DNA from: CAWEYO01 sp963813315
GTDB taxonomy: Bacteria; Pseudomonadota; Alphaproteobacteria; Rhizobiales; Rhizobiaceae
Assembly (NCBI GenBank): GCA_963813315.1
Contig: CAWEYO010000020.1
Coordinates: 186,001 to 250,000 of the forward strand
Reading direction: 5' to 3'
DNA length: 64,000 nucleotides
In this document: one piece after another, positions 44,083-53,148 of the stretch
Layout: every line of letters starts with the position of its first letter
Position numbering within the stretch: position 1 is the first letter of the stretch
The notes under the pieces: model-generated
The model's database searches: none
What the model was told of the DNA's origin: nothing
The model's input: the letters and a program-made list of their open reading frames with translations, nothing else
Translations under genes and position numbers: made by a program

Positions 44083-44727
44083 ATGAGCCGTTTTACCATC
44101 CTGCTTGGCGGGGACATGGTCCACACCCCCCGTCTAGACGCGCAGATTGCGGACAGCCGCGTCATCGCCGCGGATTCCGGCATCCGCCATGCAGCAGCTC
44201 TTGGTCTCGCGCCTGAACTCTGGGTCGGAGACTTCGATTCCGTGCCGAAGAGGCTGGAAAAAGCCTACCCGGATGTGCCTCGCGAGGTGTTTCCGTCAGA
44301 AAAAGACAAAACCGATGGTGAACTGGCGATCGACATGGCGCTCGCGCGCGGCGCGACGCGCCTTGTGCTGGCCGGCGCCTTCGGCGGGCCACGTGCCGAT
44401 CACGCCTTCCTGCATCTGGCGCTGGCGATGAAACTCGCCGAAAGCGGCACCCCCGTCCTGTTGACCAGTGGCGCGCAGGAGGGCCATCCGCTGCTGCCCG
44501 GCCTATCCAGCTTTGACTACGAAGATGGCACGCTGTTTTCGGTCATTGGGTTCACGGCGCTGTCGGGCCTTACCTTGCAGGGTGTGAAGTGGCCGCTCGA
44601 TGCCGTCGAGGTTGCATTCGGCTCCTCGCTCACCATTTCCAACGAAGTGAAGGGCAATCTGAGCGCGAGGCTCAACAGCGGCCGCGCGATGCTGATCGCC
44701 CATCCTTTTCCAGGTCCGGAATTCTAG
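44083..44727 (+). CDS. thiN: Thiamine diphosphokinase (thiamine pyrophosphokinase) ThiN
   Basis: 214 residues. It transfers pyrophosphate from ATP to thiamine to make TPP. TPK family motifs are seen: FTILLGGDMVHTP, VIAADSGIRHAAALGLAPEL, WVGDFDSVP (Asp-rich catalytic site), KDKTDGELAIDMAL, and GAFGGPRADHAFLHL; the C-terminal thiamine site has TISNEVKG. It is divergent from thiBPQ, so imported thiamine is pyrophosphorylated here, and the product feeds back on the riboswitch. Confidence 0.95.
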   Translation: MSRFTILLGGDMVHTPRLDAQIADSRVIAADSGIRHAAALGLAPELWVGDFDSVPKRLEKAYPDVPREVFPSEKDKTDGELAIDMALARGATRLVLAGAFGGPRADHAFLHLALAMKLAESGTPVLLTSGAQEGHPLLPGLSSFDYEDGTLFSVIGFTALSGLTLQGVKWPLDAVEVAFGSSLTISNEVKGNLSARLNSGRAMLIAHPFPGPEF

Positions 44728-44733
44728 AGCAAT

Positions 44734-46554
44734 ATGGCGCCTCCCCTTCTACGTCTCGACGGCATCAAACTGACCTTTGGCGGCGCACCGCTGCTCGACG
44801 GTGCATCACTCTCGGTCTCGGCCGGCGACCGCATCGCGCTTGTGGGCCGCAACGGCTCGGGCAAGTCGACACTTCTGAGGATCGCGGCAGGCCAGATCGA
44901 GCCGCAGGACGGCGAGGTTTTCCGTCACCCCGCCGTGACTGTCCGGTATCTTCCGCAGGTCCCTGACATGGACGGTTTTGCGACTGTGCGGCTCTATGTC
45001 GAGAAGGGACTCGGACCGGCCGACGATCCGCACCGGGTGACCTACCTGCTCGACCATCTAGGGCTGACCGGAGACGAAAAGCCGGGCGATCTTTCGGGAG
45101 GCGAGGCACGCAGGGCAGCGCTCGCCCGGGTGCTTGCTCCGCAGCCCGATATCCTGCTGCTCGACGAGCCGACAAACCATCTCGACCTCTCGACAATCGA
45201 ATGGCTCGAAGACGAGCTCGGCCGATGCTCCTCCGCGCTGATCGTGATCTCCCACGATCGCCGGTTTCTGGAGCGCGTCTCGCGCGCCACGGTCTGGCTG
45301 GACCGCGGCGAGACGCGACGGCTGGAAAAAGGCTTCGCGCATTTCGAGGTGTGGCGGGACGCGATCCTTGAGGAAGAGGAACGCGAGCAACACAAGCTCG
45401 GCCGCCAGATCGTGCGCGAGGAGCACTGGCTGCGTTACGGCGTAACCGCGCGGCGCAAGCGCAACATGCGCAGGCTCGGCGAATTGCAGACGATCCGCCA
45501 GCGCTTTCGAAGCCATCGCGGCGCCGAAGGCGTGGCGAAGATGGCCGCAAGCGACGCCGAACAGTCGGGCAAGCTGGTCGTCGAGGCCAGAAATATCGCG
45601 AAAAGCTTTGGGGAGCTTTCCGTGGTCAGGGATTTTTCGACGCGCATCCAGCGTGGCGACCGGATCGGGCTCGTCGGGCCCAACGGCGCGGGGAAGACAA
45701 CGTTGCTGAGGATGCTGACCGGCGAGATGACGCCGGACACGGGGACAATCCGTCTCGGCGCCAATCTGGAGATCGCGACACTCGACCAGAAACGCGCCGC
45801 ACTTGATCCCGACGAAACGCTGGCGCATTTCCTCACCGACGGGCGCGGAGAAAGCGTGGTCGTCAACGGCGAGGACCGGCATGTCGTCTCCTACATGAAG
45901 GACTTTCTGTTCAAGCCGGAGCAGGCGCGTACCCCGGTTCGCGAACTCTCAGGGGGGGAGAAGGCCCGCCTGCTTTTGGCGCGGGTGCTGTCGCGGCCGG
46001 CAAATCTGCTGGTTCTCGACGAACCTACCAACGATCTCGACATGGAAACCCTCGAACTTCTGCAGGAATTGGTGGCGGGTTTTGCCGGAACGGTGCTGCT
46101 GGTCAGTCACGACCGCGATTTTCTCGACCGCACGGTGACCAGCATCGTCGCGCCGGAAGGCGGCGGACGGTGGGTCGAGTATGCCGGCGGCTATTCCGAC
46201 ATGCTGGCGCAGCGGGGCGGCAAAAAGCTCGAAGATCGTCCGGCCCGGCGCAAGGCCGATACCGGCGGGCGCACCCCGCGCATTGCGTCACCCATCGAGG
46301 CAAACGGGACGGCGGCCAGGAAACTCTCCTACAGGCAGAAATTCGCGCTGGAGAAGCTGCCTGAGAAAATGGAGGAGATGGCCGCGCAAATCGCCTTGTC
46401 CGAAGCTGAAATGGCGGACCCGGAATTCTATGGCCGCAACCCAGCGGGTTTCGCCAAGACGGCGGCGGTGTTGGACAAGATGCGCTCCGACCTTACAGCC
46501 ATGGAAGAGGAATGGCTGGAACTCGAGATGCTCAGGGAAGAGATCGAGGGATAA
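44734..46554 (+). CDS. ABC-F family ATP-binding protein (Uup-like)
   Basis: 606 residues with two ABC domains and no membrane part. Walker A copies are GRNGSGKST (about 37-45) and GPNGAGKTT (about 315-323); signatures are LSGGEARRAALARVL and LSGGEKARLLLARVL; Walker B copies are ILLLDEPTNHLDL and LLVLDEPTNDLDM. The C-terminus (about 540-606) is a coiled coil as in Uup. ABC-F proteins act on the ribosome E site or, for Uup, on DNA or assembly; the exact role is open. It starts 6 bp after thiN and converges on zapA. Confidence 0.93.
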   Translation: MAPPLLRLDGIKLTFGGAPLLDGASLSVSAGDRIALVGRNGSGKSTLLRIAAGQIEPQDGEVFRHPAVTVRYLPQVPDMDGFATVRLYVEKGLGPADDPHRVTYLLDHLGLTGDEKPGDLSGGEARRAALARVLAPQPDILLLDEPTNHLDLSTIEWLEDELGRCSSALIVISHDRRFLERVSRATVWLDRGETRRLEKGFAHFEVWRDAILEEEEREQHKLGRQIVREEHWLRYGVTARRKRNMRRLGELQTIRQRFRSHRGAEGVAKMAASDAEQSGKLVVEARNIAKSFGELSVVRDFSTRIQRGDRIGLVGPNGAGKTTLLRMLTGEMTPDTGTIRLGANLEIATLDQKRAALDPDETLAHFLTDGRGESVVVNGEDRHVVSYMKDFLFKPEQARTPVRELSGGEKARLLLARVLSRPANLLVLDEPTNDLDMETLELLQELVAGFAGTVLLVSHDRDFLDRTVTSIVAPEGGGRWVEYAGGYSDMLAQRGGKKLEDRPARRKADTGGRTPRIASPIEANGTAARKLSYRQKFALEKLPEKMEEMAAQIALSEAEMADPEFYGRNPAGFAKTAAVLDKMRSDLTAMEEEWLELEMLREEIEG

Positions 46555-46596
46555 AGGCTTTTGAGTCGTACTGCGCCACCCTGGACGCTGGACACC

Positions 46597-46965
46597 CTAC
46601 TGCGGCGTCCTGACCGCCAGCCTGGTCGCCAGGGTCTCCATCCGCTCCGCCAAGCCGCTCAAGGCGCCAGTCAGCGCCGCGTCGTTCTTGTCCGCCTTGC
46701 TCAGAGCTTCGTCCCGGGTCTTGCGGAGCGTGCCGATCTCGCTCTCCATCCCCTTGATCCGCTTCTGCAATTCGGACAGTTCGTCCAGCACCATGATGCC
46801 CGCCATGACCGTCAGCCGCTGATCGCCGATTTCCCCGAAGGAGGCCTTCAAATGCGAAACGTAGCGGTCGAAACGCTGGCCGAGATCAATCAGATGTTCT
46901 TCCTGGCCCTCGTCGCATGCCATGCGATAGGCCTTGCCGTCGATCGTCACTGTCACCTGCGCCAT
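46597..46965 (-). CDS. zapA: Cell division protein ZapA
   Basis: 122 residues. ZapA cross-links FtsZ protofilaments at the division ring. Seen: VTVTIDGKAYRMACDEGQEE, HLIDLGQRFDRYVSHLKASF, LTVMAGIMVLDELSELQKRI and a C-terminal coiled coil. ATG 46965 is preceded by GAAGGAG at the right distance, and the preceding gene stops 11 bp upstream. 6S RNA often follows zapA in proteobacteria, but only 42 bp separate it from the convergent ABC-F gene, so no 6S gene fits here. Confidence 0.94.
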   Translation of the reverse strand: MAQVTVTIDGKAYRMACDEGQEEHLIDLGQRFDRYVSHLKASFGEIGDQRLTVMAGIMVLDELSELQKRIKGMESEIGTLRKTRDEALSKADKNDAALTGALSGLAERMETLATRLAVRTPQ

Positions 46966-46976
46966 CGCGGACTCCT

Positions 46977-47249
46977 TCACCTATCCAGAACCGCGCGGAT
47001 GGTCTCCATCGCGGTCACCAGCCGGCGCGACACTTCCTTGTTGGCTTCCTCGAGCCGCTCGGCGCGCGATTCGGAATTGTCGAGTTCCTGCGCAAGCCGC
47101 GTCCTGTCGGCGTTCATGCGTTGCACTTCGGCTTCGGCCTCGGAATAGTCCTGATCGTGTTCAAGACGGCCAGCGACGGCACCTTCCAGCGCCTCAATCG
47201 CTTTGCCGAGGCGAACAATGACTTCCCTCAGTGTCGTTTCCCCGGTCAT
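46977..47249 (-). CDS. DUF4164 domain coiled-coil protein
   Basis: 90 residues, nearly all one coiled coil (LREVIVRLGKAIEALEGAV, DYSEAEAEVQRMNADRTRLA, NSESRAERLEEANKEVSRRL). DUF4164 proteins occur next to zapA across Rhizobiales; function is unknown, and a link to division is an inference from position. ATG 47249 (MTGETTLREV) is chosen over a frame open to 47297. Confidence 0.85.
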   Translation of the reverse strand: MTGETTLREVIVRLGKAIEALEGAVAGRLEHDQDYSEAEAEVQRMNADRTRLAQELDNSESRAERLEEANKEVSRRLVTAMETIRAVLDR

Positions 47250-47509
47250 GGCTCCACTTCCAAGCCCGCCACCCCGAATCGCACGCTTTCCTAACACGTT
47301 ATTCGCGAAACATTAGGCACCGTGTAAAACAACCGTCAATAAACCGATTGCGGCTTTCCCCCGTTATGGCTGGATAGGAAGGTCCGCGCCGTTGCCGGAA
47401 ATCATTGGGGTGGGCGGATTGATTGACACGCCGGGCGCAACTGCTATGTGTCCGCCCAGCTTTCCAAGGGGCGGATAGCCCCTCACTCCCTACCGGCCAG
47501 CGAGGCATC

Positions 47510-49498
47510 ATGACCCCACGCGACAGACACGACCGGATGGCCAACGCAATCCGCTTTCTTTCCATGGATGCAGTCGAAAAGGCGAATTCGGGTCATCCCG
47601 GCCTGCCGATGGGCGCAGCCGACATCGCGACCGTACTCTACACGCGCTTCATGAAGCACGATCCGAAAAACCCGCACTGGCCTGACCGGGACAGGTTCGT
47701 GCTGTCGGCCGGCCACGGCTCGATGCTGCTCTATTCGCTGCTCTACCTTCTCGGCTATGAAGATATCACGATCGACGAGATCAAGAATTTCCGCCAACTC
47801 GGCTCGCGCACGGCAGGCCATCCGGAATATGGCCACGCCGCAGGGATCGAAACGACGACCGGCCCGCTTGGCCAGGGGCTGGCGAACTCGGTGGGAATGG
47901 CGCTCGCGGAGCGCATTCTCAACGCGCAGTTCGGCGACGCTCTGGTGAACCACTACACCTACGTAATCGCCGGCGACGGCTGTCTGATGGAAGGCATCAG
48001 CCATGAGGCGATTTCGCTTGCCGGGCATCTGAAACTCTCCAGGCTGATCGTATTCTGGGACAACAACAGCATCTCCATTGACGGGCCGGTTTCGCTTGCC
48101 GACTCGACCGACCAGTTGGCCCGTTTCGCGGCATCCGGCTGGAACGCCATTGCCGTCGACGGGCATGACCCAGAGGCCATTGCAGCGGCCATTGAAAAGG
48201 CGCGCAGCTCGGACCGGCCGACGCTGATTGCCTGCAAGACCACAATCGGCTTTGGCGCGCCGACACGCGCCGGCACCAACAAAGCTCACGGCTCGCCGCT
48301 TGGTGCCGACGAGATCGCCGGCGCGCGCAAGACGCTTGGCTGGGACTATCCCGCCTTTGAAGTGCCCGCCGACATCATGGACGGCTGGCGCCAGGCGGGA
48401 GCGCGTTCCGCCCGAGAGCGCGAGGAGTGGGAAAAGAGGCTGGCCGCGGCCGGCGGCGATATCCACGTCGAATTCGAGCGCCGGATGCGCGGCGACCTGC
48501 CGGCCGGGTTCGACGCGGCCATGGCCGGCTACAGGCGCAAGCTGGCCGAGGACAGGCCCAAGGTTGCGACCCGCAAATCGTCGGAGATGGCGCTCGAAAT
48601 CATCAACGGCGTGGCGCCTGAGACCATCGGCGGGTCAGCCGACCTCACAGGTTCCAACAACACCAAGACCAGCCAGACCAAGCCGATCACGCCCGGCTCC
48701 TATGGTGGCCGTTACGTGCACTACGGGGTCCGCGAACACGGCATGGCCGCTGCGATGAACGGTATGGCGCTGCATGGCGGCGTCATTCCCTATGGCGGCA
48801 CGTTCCTGTGTTTTTCCGACTATGCGCGTCCGGCGATGCGTCTTGCTTCCTTGATGGGCATCCGTTCGATCTTTGTCATGACGCACGATTCCATCGGTCT
48901 CGGCGAAGACGGGCCGACCCACCAGCCGGTGGAGCATCTGGCTGCGCTGCGTGCCATTCCGAACCATTTTGTTTTCCGCCCGGCTGACGCGATGGAGGTT
49001 GCCGAGTGCTGGCAGCTCGCGCTGGAATCGCGGGGAACTCCCGCGACAATCGCGCTGACCCGCCAGAACCTGCCTGCCGTGCGCACCGAATTCCGCGAGG
49101 ACAACCTTTGCCGCTACGGCGCCTACGAACTTGCGCCGGCAAACGGAAAGGCGGCGGTAACGATATTCGCCACCGGATCCGAGGTTGAAATCGCGGTCAG
49201 CGCCCGCAACGTGCTGCAAGAGCGCGGCCATCCCACCCGCGTCGTTTCGGTTCCCTGCTTTGAGCTCTTCGAGCAGCAAAGTGCCGAATATCAGACGGCA
49301 ACGATCGGCAATGCTCCGGTCAAGATCGCCATTGAAGCAGGCGTTCGTGAGGGCTGGGACCGTTTCATTGGCACGGACGGCCTCTTTGTCGGCATGCATG
49401 GCTTCGGCGCCAGCGGAACGATCGAGCAGCTCTATCCTCATTTCGGCATCACCGCGGAAGCGGCGGTCCAGGCTGCTGAGGCGCGGTTGGCCGAGTAG
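47510..49498 (+). CDS. tkt: Transketolase
   Basis: 662 residues. It moves two-carbon units between sugar phosphates in the pentose phosphate and Calvin-type pathways, using TPP. The N-terminal TPP region has GHPGLPMGAADIATVLYTRF, ETTTGPLGQGLANSVGMALA, VIAGDGCLMEGISHEA and FWDNNSISIDG (metal/TPP motif). The pyrimidine domain has HYGVREHGMAAAMNGMALHG and HDSIGLGEDGPTHQPVEHL. ATG 47510 has GAGG 6 bases upstream. It heads the tkt-gap-pgk-fba run. Confidence 0.97.
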   Translation: MTPRDRHDRMANAIRFLSMDAVEKANSGHPGLPMGAADIATVLYTRFMKHDPKNPHWPDRDRFVLSAGHGSMLLYSLLYLLGYEDITIDEIKNFRQLGSRTAGHPEYGHAAGIETTTGPLGQGLANSVGMALAERILNAQFGDALVNHYTYVIAGDGCLMEGISHEAISLAGHLKLSRLIVFWDNNSISIDGPVSLADSTDQLARFAASGWNAIAVDGHDPEAIAAAIEKARSSDRPTLIACKTTIGFGAPTRAGTNKAHGSPLGADEIAGARKTLGWDYPAFEVPADIMDGWRQAGARSAREREEWEKRLAAAGGDIHVEFERRMRGDLPAGFDAAMAGYRRKLAEDRPKVATRKSSEMALEIINGVAPETIGGSADLTGSNNTKTSQTKPITPGSYGGRYVHYGVREHGMAAAMNGMALHGGVIPYGGTFLCFSDYARPAMRLASLMGIRSIFVMTHDSIGLGEDGPTHQPVEHLAALRAIPNHFVFRPADAMEVAECWQLALESRGTPATIALTRQNLPAVRTEFREDNLCRYGAYELAPANGKAAVTIFATGSEVEIAVSARNVLQERGHPTRVVSVPCFELFEQQSAEYQTATIGNAPVKIAIEAGVREGWDRFIGTDGLFVGMHGFGASGTIEQLYPHFGITAEAAVQAAEARLAE

Positions 49499-49705
49499 CC
49501 GACGCTACTCTCTGTAGTGGCGCTGGTCCGACGCTACCGGCCATGGCTTATACGAAAAAAATTGTGGCGGCTGGATTCTTGGTCCTGCCGCCGCTATGAA
49601 GCGCTGCGCCGGTTTGGTGGCTGGTTCCTCCTGCATGGCCTTCGAGCCGACTTGTCGTAAAGTTTCGCGTGCTACAGCGCTTTCTTGCTCTCAGGGAGAA
49701 TGGAT

Positions 49706-50713
49706 ATGACCGTCAGAGTTGCCGTCAACGGATTTGGCCGCATCGGCCGCAATATCGTGCGCGCCATCTATGAATCCGGCCGCAAGGACATCGACGTCGT
49801 TGCCGTCAACGATCTCGGGCCGGTGGAGACGAATGCGCACCTTCTGCGCTACGACAGTGTCCACGGCCGCTTCCCGCATGAGGTGCTGGTGCAAGGCGAC
49901 TCCATCAATATCGGCACCGACAAGTTCAAGGTCACCGCGATCAAGGACCCGTCACAGCTTCCCTGGAAAGAACTCGGCATCGACATTGCGCTCGAATGCA
50001 CCGGCATCTTCACCTCCAGGGACAAAGCGTCGGCGCATCTCGCGGCGGGCGCCAAGCGCGTGATCGTGTCCGCGCCCGCCGATGGCGCCGACCTGACCGT
50101 CGTCTACGGCGTCAACCATGACAAGCTGACCAGGGACCACATGGTCATTTCCAACGCCTCATGCACGACCAATTGCCTTGCGCCCGTGGCAATGGTGCTC
50201 AACGATGCTTTCGGCATTGAAAAAGGCTTCATGACCACGATCCATTCCTACACCGGCGACCAGCCGACGCTGGACACCTTGCACAAGGATCTCTACCGCG
50301 GCCGCGCGGCGGCGATGTCGATGATCCCGACGTCCACCGGCGCGGCCAAGGCGGTCGGCCTGGTGCTGCCCGAGCTCAAGGGCAAGCTTGACGGCGTCGC
50401 CATACGCGTTCCCACACCGAACGTTTCGGTCGTGGACGTGAAGGTCCTCGTCAGGAAATCGGTGACGGCGGAGGAGGTCAACAGGGCATTGGTGGCAGCG
50501 ACGGAAGGCCCGCTGAAGGGTATCCTTGCCTATACCGAAGAGCCGCTGGTCTCCATCGACCTGAACCACAATCCGGCCTCCTCGACCTTCGCGCTCGACC
50601 AGACCAAGGTTGTCGAGGGCAATCTGGTGCGCGTGATGTCGTGGTACGACAATGAATGGGGTTTCTCAAACCGAATGGCCGACACCGCGGTCGCATTCGG
50701 CAAGACGATCTGA
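49706..50713 (+). CDS. gap: Glyceraldehyde-3-phosphate dehydrogenase (type I)
   Basis: 335 residues. It oxidises GAP to 1,3-bisphosphoglycerate. NAD-binding NGFGRIGRNIVRA at 8-20, Asp36 in AVNDLG suggesting NAD preference, and the catalytic Cys153 in SNASCTTNCLAP. Start choice: in-frame ATGs occur at 49700 and 49706; only 49706 has a properly spaced ribosome site (AGGGAG), giving the standard MTVRVAVNGFG. A strong terminator follows. Confidence 0.97.
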   Translation: MTVRVAVNGFGRIGRNIVRAIYESGRKDIDVVAVNDLGPVETNAHLLRYDSVHGRFPHEVLVQGDSINIGTDKFKVTAIKDPSQLPWKELGIDIALECTGIFTSRDKASAHLAAGAKRVIVSAPADGADLTVVYGVNHDKLTRDHMVISNASCTTNCLAPVAMVLNDAFGIEKGFMTTIHSYTGDQPTLDTLHKDLYRGRAAAMSMIPTSTGAAKAVGLVLPELKGKLDGVAIRVPTPNVSVVDVKVLVRKSVTAEEVNRALVAATEGPLKGILAYTEEPLVSIDLNHNPASSTFALDQTKVVEGNLVRVMSWYDNEWGFSNRMADTAVAFGKTI

Positions 50714-50735
50714 GATTTGTTGGCGAGATGTCTTA

Positions 50736-50769
50736 AATGGCGGGCGGCCACCAGGCCGCCCGCCATTTT
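50736..50769 (+). terminator. Intrinsic terminator of gap
   Basis: A perfect 14-bp stem AATGGCGGGCGGCC/GGCCGCCCGCCATT with loop ACCA, followed by TTTC. It stands 23 bp after the gap stop and separates gap from the antiporter gene. Confidence 0.93.
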
Positions 50770-51020
50770 CATATTTGACGGCAGCCTGTAGCGTTCAATC
50801 TGCCAGCTCGCGAGCCCGTTGGTCTGCTCGAACGACCACCCGTCTCCCGGCCCCTCAAGGCCCGTTCCTTGACAATGGCCAGACGGCGAAAACCGGGCGT
50901 GGCTATGACGAGTGCCGAACTTTCCGTTGTCGCCCATTGACTCCTTCGATCTGTCGTCCTGCCATGTCTTCGCCTCACTCGGCATCGACTAAAACGAATC
51001 GGGGGCAAGAAGGGCCAGTT

Positions 51021-52883
51021 GTGGATCAGACAATATATCTCGTAACGCTGGTGGCGACCGCGCTTGTGCTCGCAGCGGCGTTTTCGAGCCTCATCGCCTT
51101 CCGCTTCGGCGCCCCGCTGCTGCTTCTTTTCCTGGCTATCGGCCTTTTGACAGGCACCGATGGACTTGGCATCGAATTCGACAACGGACCGCTCGCTTAT
51201 TTTGCCGGCGCATTGGCGCTTGCCGTCATACTTTTCGACTCGGGCTTCGGCACGTCGCTGAGCGTGCTCAGACAGGCGGCACTGCCTGCACTTTCGCTGG
51301 CAACGATCGGGGTCGCACTGACCACGCTGATCTTCGGGGCGGCTGCTTTCTACCTGACCAATCTGTCGTGGCTGGAATCCTTCCTGCTCGGCGCTGCCGT
51401 CGCTTCCACCGACGCAGCGGCAGTCTTCTTCCTGCTTCGTGCTGGCAATCTGTCGCTGCGCGAGCGGGTGCGCTCGACGCTTGAGATCGAGTCCGGAACC
51501 AACGATCCGATCGCCATCTTCCTGACAATCACACTGGTCGAAGTAATCTCCATCGGTGCCGTGCCGGACACGAAGGTCCTACTCCTTAACATCGTCATTG
51601 GCTTCATCAAGCATATGGGGTTGGGCGCGATTGCGGGCGTATTGGGCGGAATGGCGATCGTGCGACTGGTTGACCGGCTCAACCTCGACAGCGGGCTGCT
51701 GCCCATCTTCGTGCTGACAGTCTCGCTTCTGATCTTCGCCGGCGCCGGAGCGATCGGCGGGTCCGGATTCCTAGCGGTCTATCTTGCCGGGCTCATCGCG
51801 GGCAATTTGCAAATCCGGGCGACCAACACGCTGAAGCGTTTTCAGGATGGCATGTCCTGGCTGGCCCAGATCATCATGTTCCTGGTGCTCGGCCTGTTCG
51901 CGACGCCGTCGGAATTCATCCCCGTTCTCGTCCCGGCGATCCTGCTGGGCCTTTTCCTGGCGTTCTTCGCACGGCCGGTGGCGGTGTCTTTTTGCCTGCT
52001 GCCGTTCCGCATGCCGCGCGCCGAGACAGCGTTCATCTCCTGGGTGGGCCTGCGCGGAGCCGTGTCGATACTGCTCGCGCTGACGCCGCTGATCGGCGGG
52101 CTTGAAAACGGGCGCCTTATCTTCAACATCGCTTTCATAGTGGTGCTGGTGTCGCTGGTCGTCCAGGGCTGGACGGTCGGGCCTTTGGCACGGCGGCTTG
52201 GGCTGATCGTTCCGGCGAGACTCGGACCGCTCGACAAGGTCGAGCTCGAACTGCCGGGATCGGCTCACCACGAATTGCTTGCCTATACCGTTGTACCCGG
52301 GAGCCCGGTGGCACGTGGGCAGCGCATTCCGCGCTGGGCGCGGCCTTCGCTCGTCGTTCGCGACGGCCGTTCCATGCGCTTTCAGGACATGGGCAGGTTG
52401 GTCGCCGGCGATCATGTCTATATTTTCGTTCCTGACCGCTATCCGCGCCTGCTCGACAGGCTTTTCGCCAGCCGGGCGGAAGTCGATCCCGAAGACGAGG
52501 ATTTCTTCGGTGCCTTTGCGGTCGATCCTTCCCGTCCCGCGGCGGAACTGGAAATCGCCTATGGGGTCAGCCTGACCGAAGCCGAGCGGAAGCTGACGAT
52601 CGGCGCGCTCGTAGGCGAGCGGCTCGGCGGCCGCGCGGAATATGCCGACCGTGTGCCGATCGATCCCATCGAACTGATCGTGCGCGATGTCGACGAAAAG
52701 GGGCGCATCACGTCGATCGGCCTGTCGATCGAGCCGCACACGGCGAGAGGCAGCGTGCCGATCTTCCTGAGCGCCAGCGAGATCGGCGACCGGCTGCGCG
52801 CGCTGTGGGGATGGCTGAGGGCCCGGGCGGGCGGCAAGTCGCGGAAGGCAGGCAAAGCACCGGAGGATAGCGCCGTTCGCTAA
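51021..52883 (+). CDS. Potassium/proton antiporter (CvrA/NhaP2-like)
   Basis: 620 residues. A CPA1-type exchanger spans about 1-395 with about 12-13 helices (YLVTLVATALVLAAAFSSLI; the ASTDAAAVFFLLRAG motif with the ion-binding Asp pair region; ESGTNDPIAIFLTI). A cytoplasmic part follows with a TrkA-C domain at about 405-485 and a CorC/HlyC-like domain at about 490-585. This architecture matches NhaP2/CvrA K+/H+ antiporters. The start is GTG 51021 (VDQTIYLV) with AAGAAGGG 6 bases upstream; ATG 50964 is an alternative. Confidence 0.88.
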   Translation: MDQTIYLVTLVATALVLAAAFSSLIAFRFGAPLLLLFLAIGLLTGTDGLGIEFDNGPLAYFAGALALAVILFDSGFGTSLSVLRQAALPALSLATIGVALTTLIFGAAAFYLTNLSWLESFLLGAAVASTDAAAVFFLLRAGNLSLRERVRSTLEIESGTNDPIAIFLTITLVEVISIGAVPDTKVLLLNIVIGFIKHMGLGAIAGVLGGMAIVRLVDRLNLDSGLLPIFVLTVSLLIFAGAGAIGGSGFLAVYLAGLIAGNLQIRATNTLKRFQDGMSWLAQIIMFLVLGLFATPSEFIPVLVPAILLGLFLAFFARPVAVSFCLLPFRMPRAETAFISWVGLRGAVSILLALTPLIGGLENGRLIFNIAFIVVLVSLVVQGWTVGPLARRLGLIVPARLGPLDKVELELPGSAHHELLAYTVVPGSPVARGQRIPRWARPSLVVRDGRSMRFQDMGRLVAGDHVYIFVPDRYPRLLDRLFASRAEVDPEDEDFFGAFAVDPSRPAAELEIAYGVSLTEAERKLTIGALVGERLGGRAEYADRVPIDPIELIVRDVDEKGRITSIGLSIEPHTARGSVPIFLSASEIGDRLRALWGWLRARAGGKSRKAGKAPEDSAVR

Positions 52884-52892
52884 CCGCCAGTG

Positions 52893-53046
52893 GAGCGGAT
52901 TTGACATTCGCATCCCGCCTGGGTGCAGCGCGAGCGCAGCGAATGTCAAATCCAAAGCTCCACAAGAACTTTGAAATTGCTAGTGGTCTTTCGATTCTAA
53001 CATTCGCAACGGGTTTATGCCGCGCGAGCGCAGCGAATGTTAGAAT
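52893..53046 (+). repeat. Paired hairpin element (family E), copy 2
   Basis: First hairpin: GTGGAGCGGATTTGACATTC pairs with GAATGTCAAATCCAAAGCTC (52893-52969). Second: GATTCTAACATTCGC pairs with GCGAATGTTAGAATC (52994-53046). Both loops end in GCGCGAGC. The layout matches the 27356-27520 element, but the stem letters differ with compensating changes. It fills the gap between the antiporter and pgk. Confidence 0.75.
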
Positions 53047-53148
53047 CGGACCGCCAGCGCCCGTTTGACGCAAGCCGGCGGCAGAATGGCGTCTTGCATC
53101 CCCGGTTCCGCGCGATATGGTCCGGCGGTTTGAAGAGGAGGACTTGCC

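Noticed and set aside
46555..47509. 6S RNA expected next to zapA
   Set aside because: Only 42 bp separate zapA from the convergent ABC-F gene, and no 6S-like long hairpin with a central bubble is visible there.
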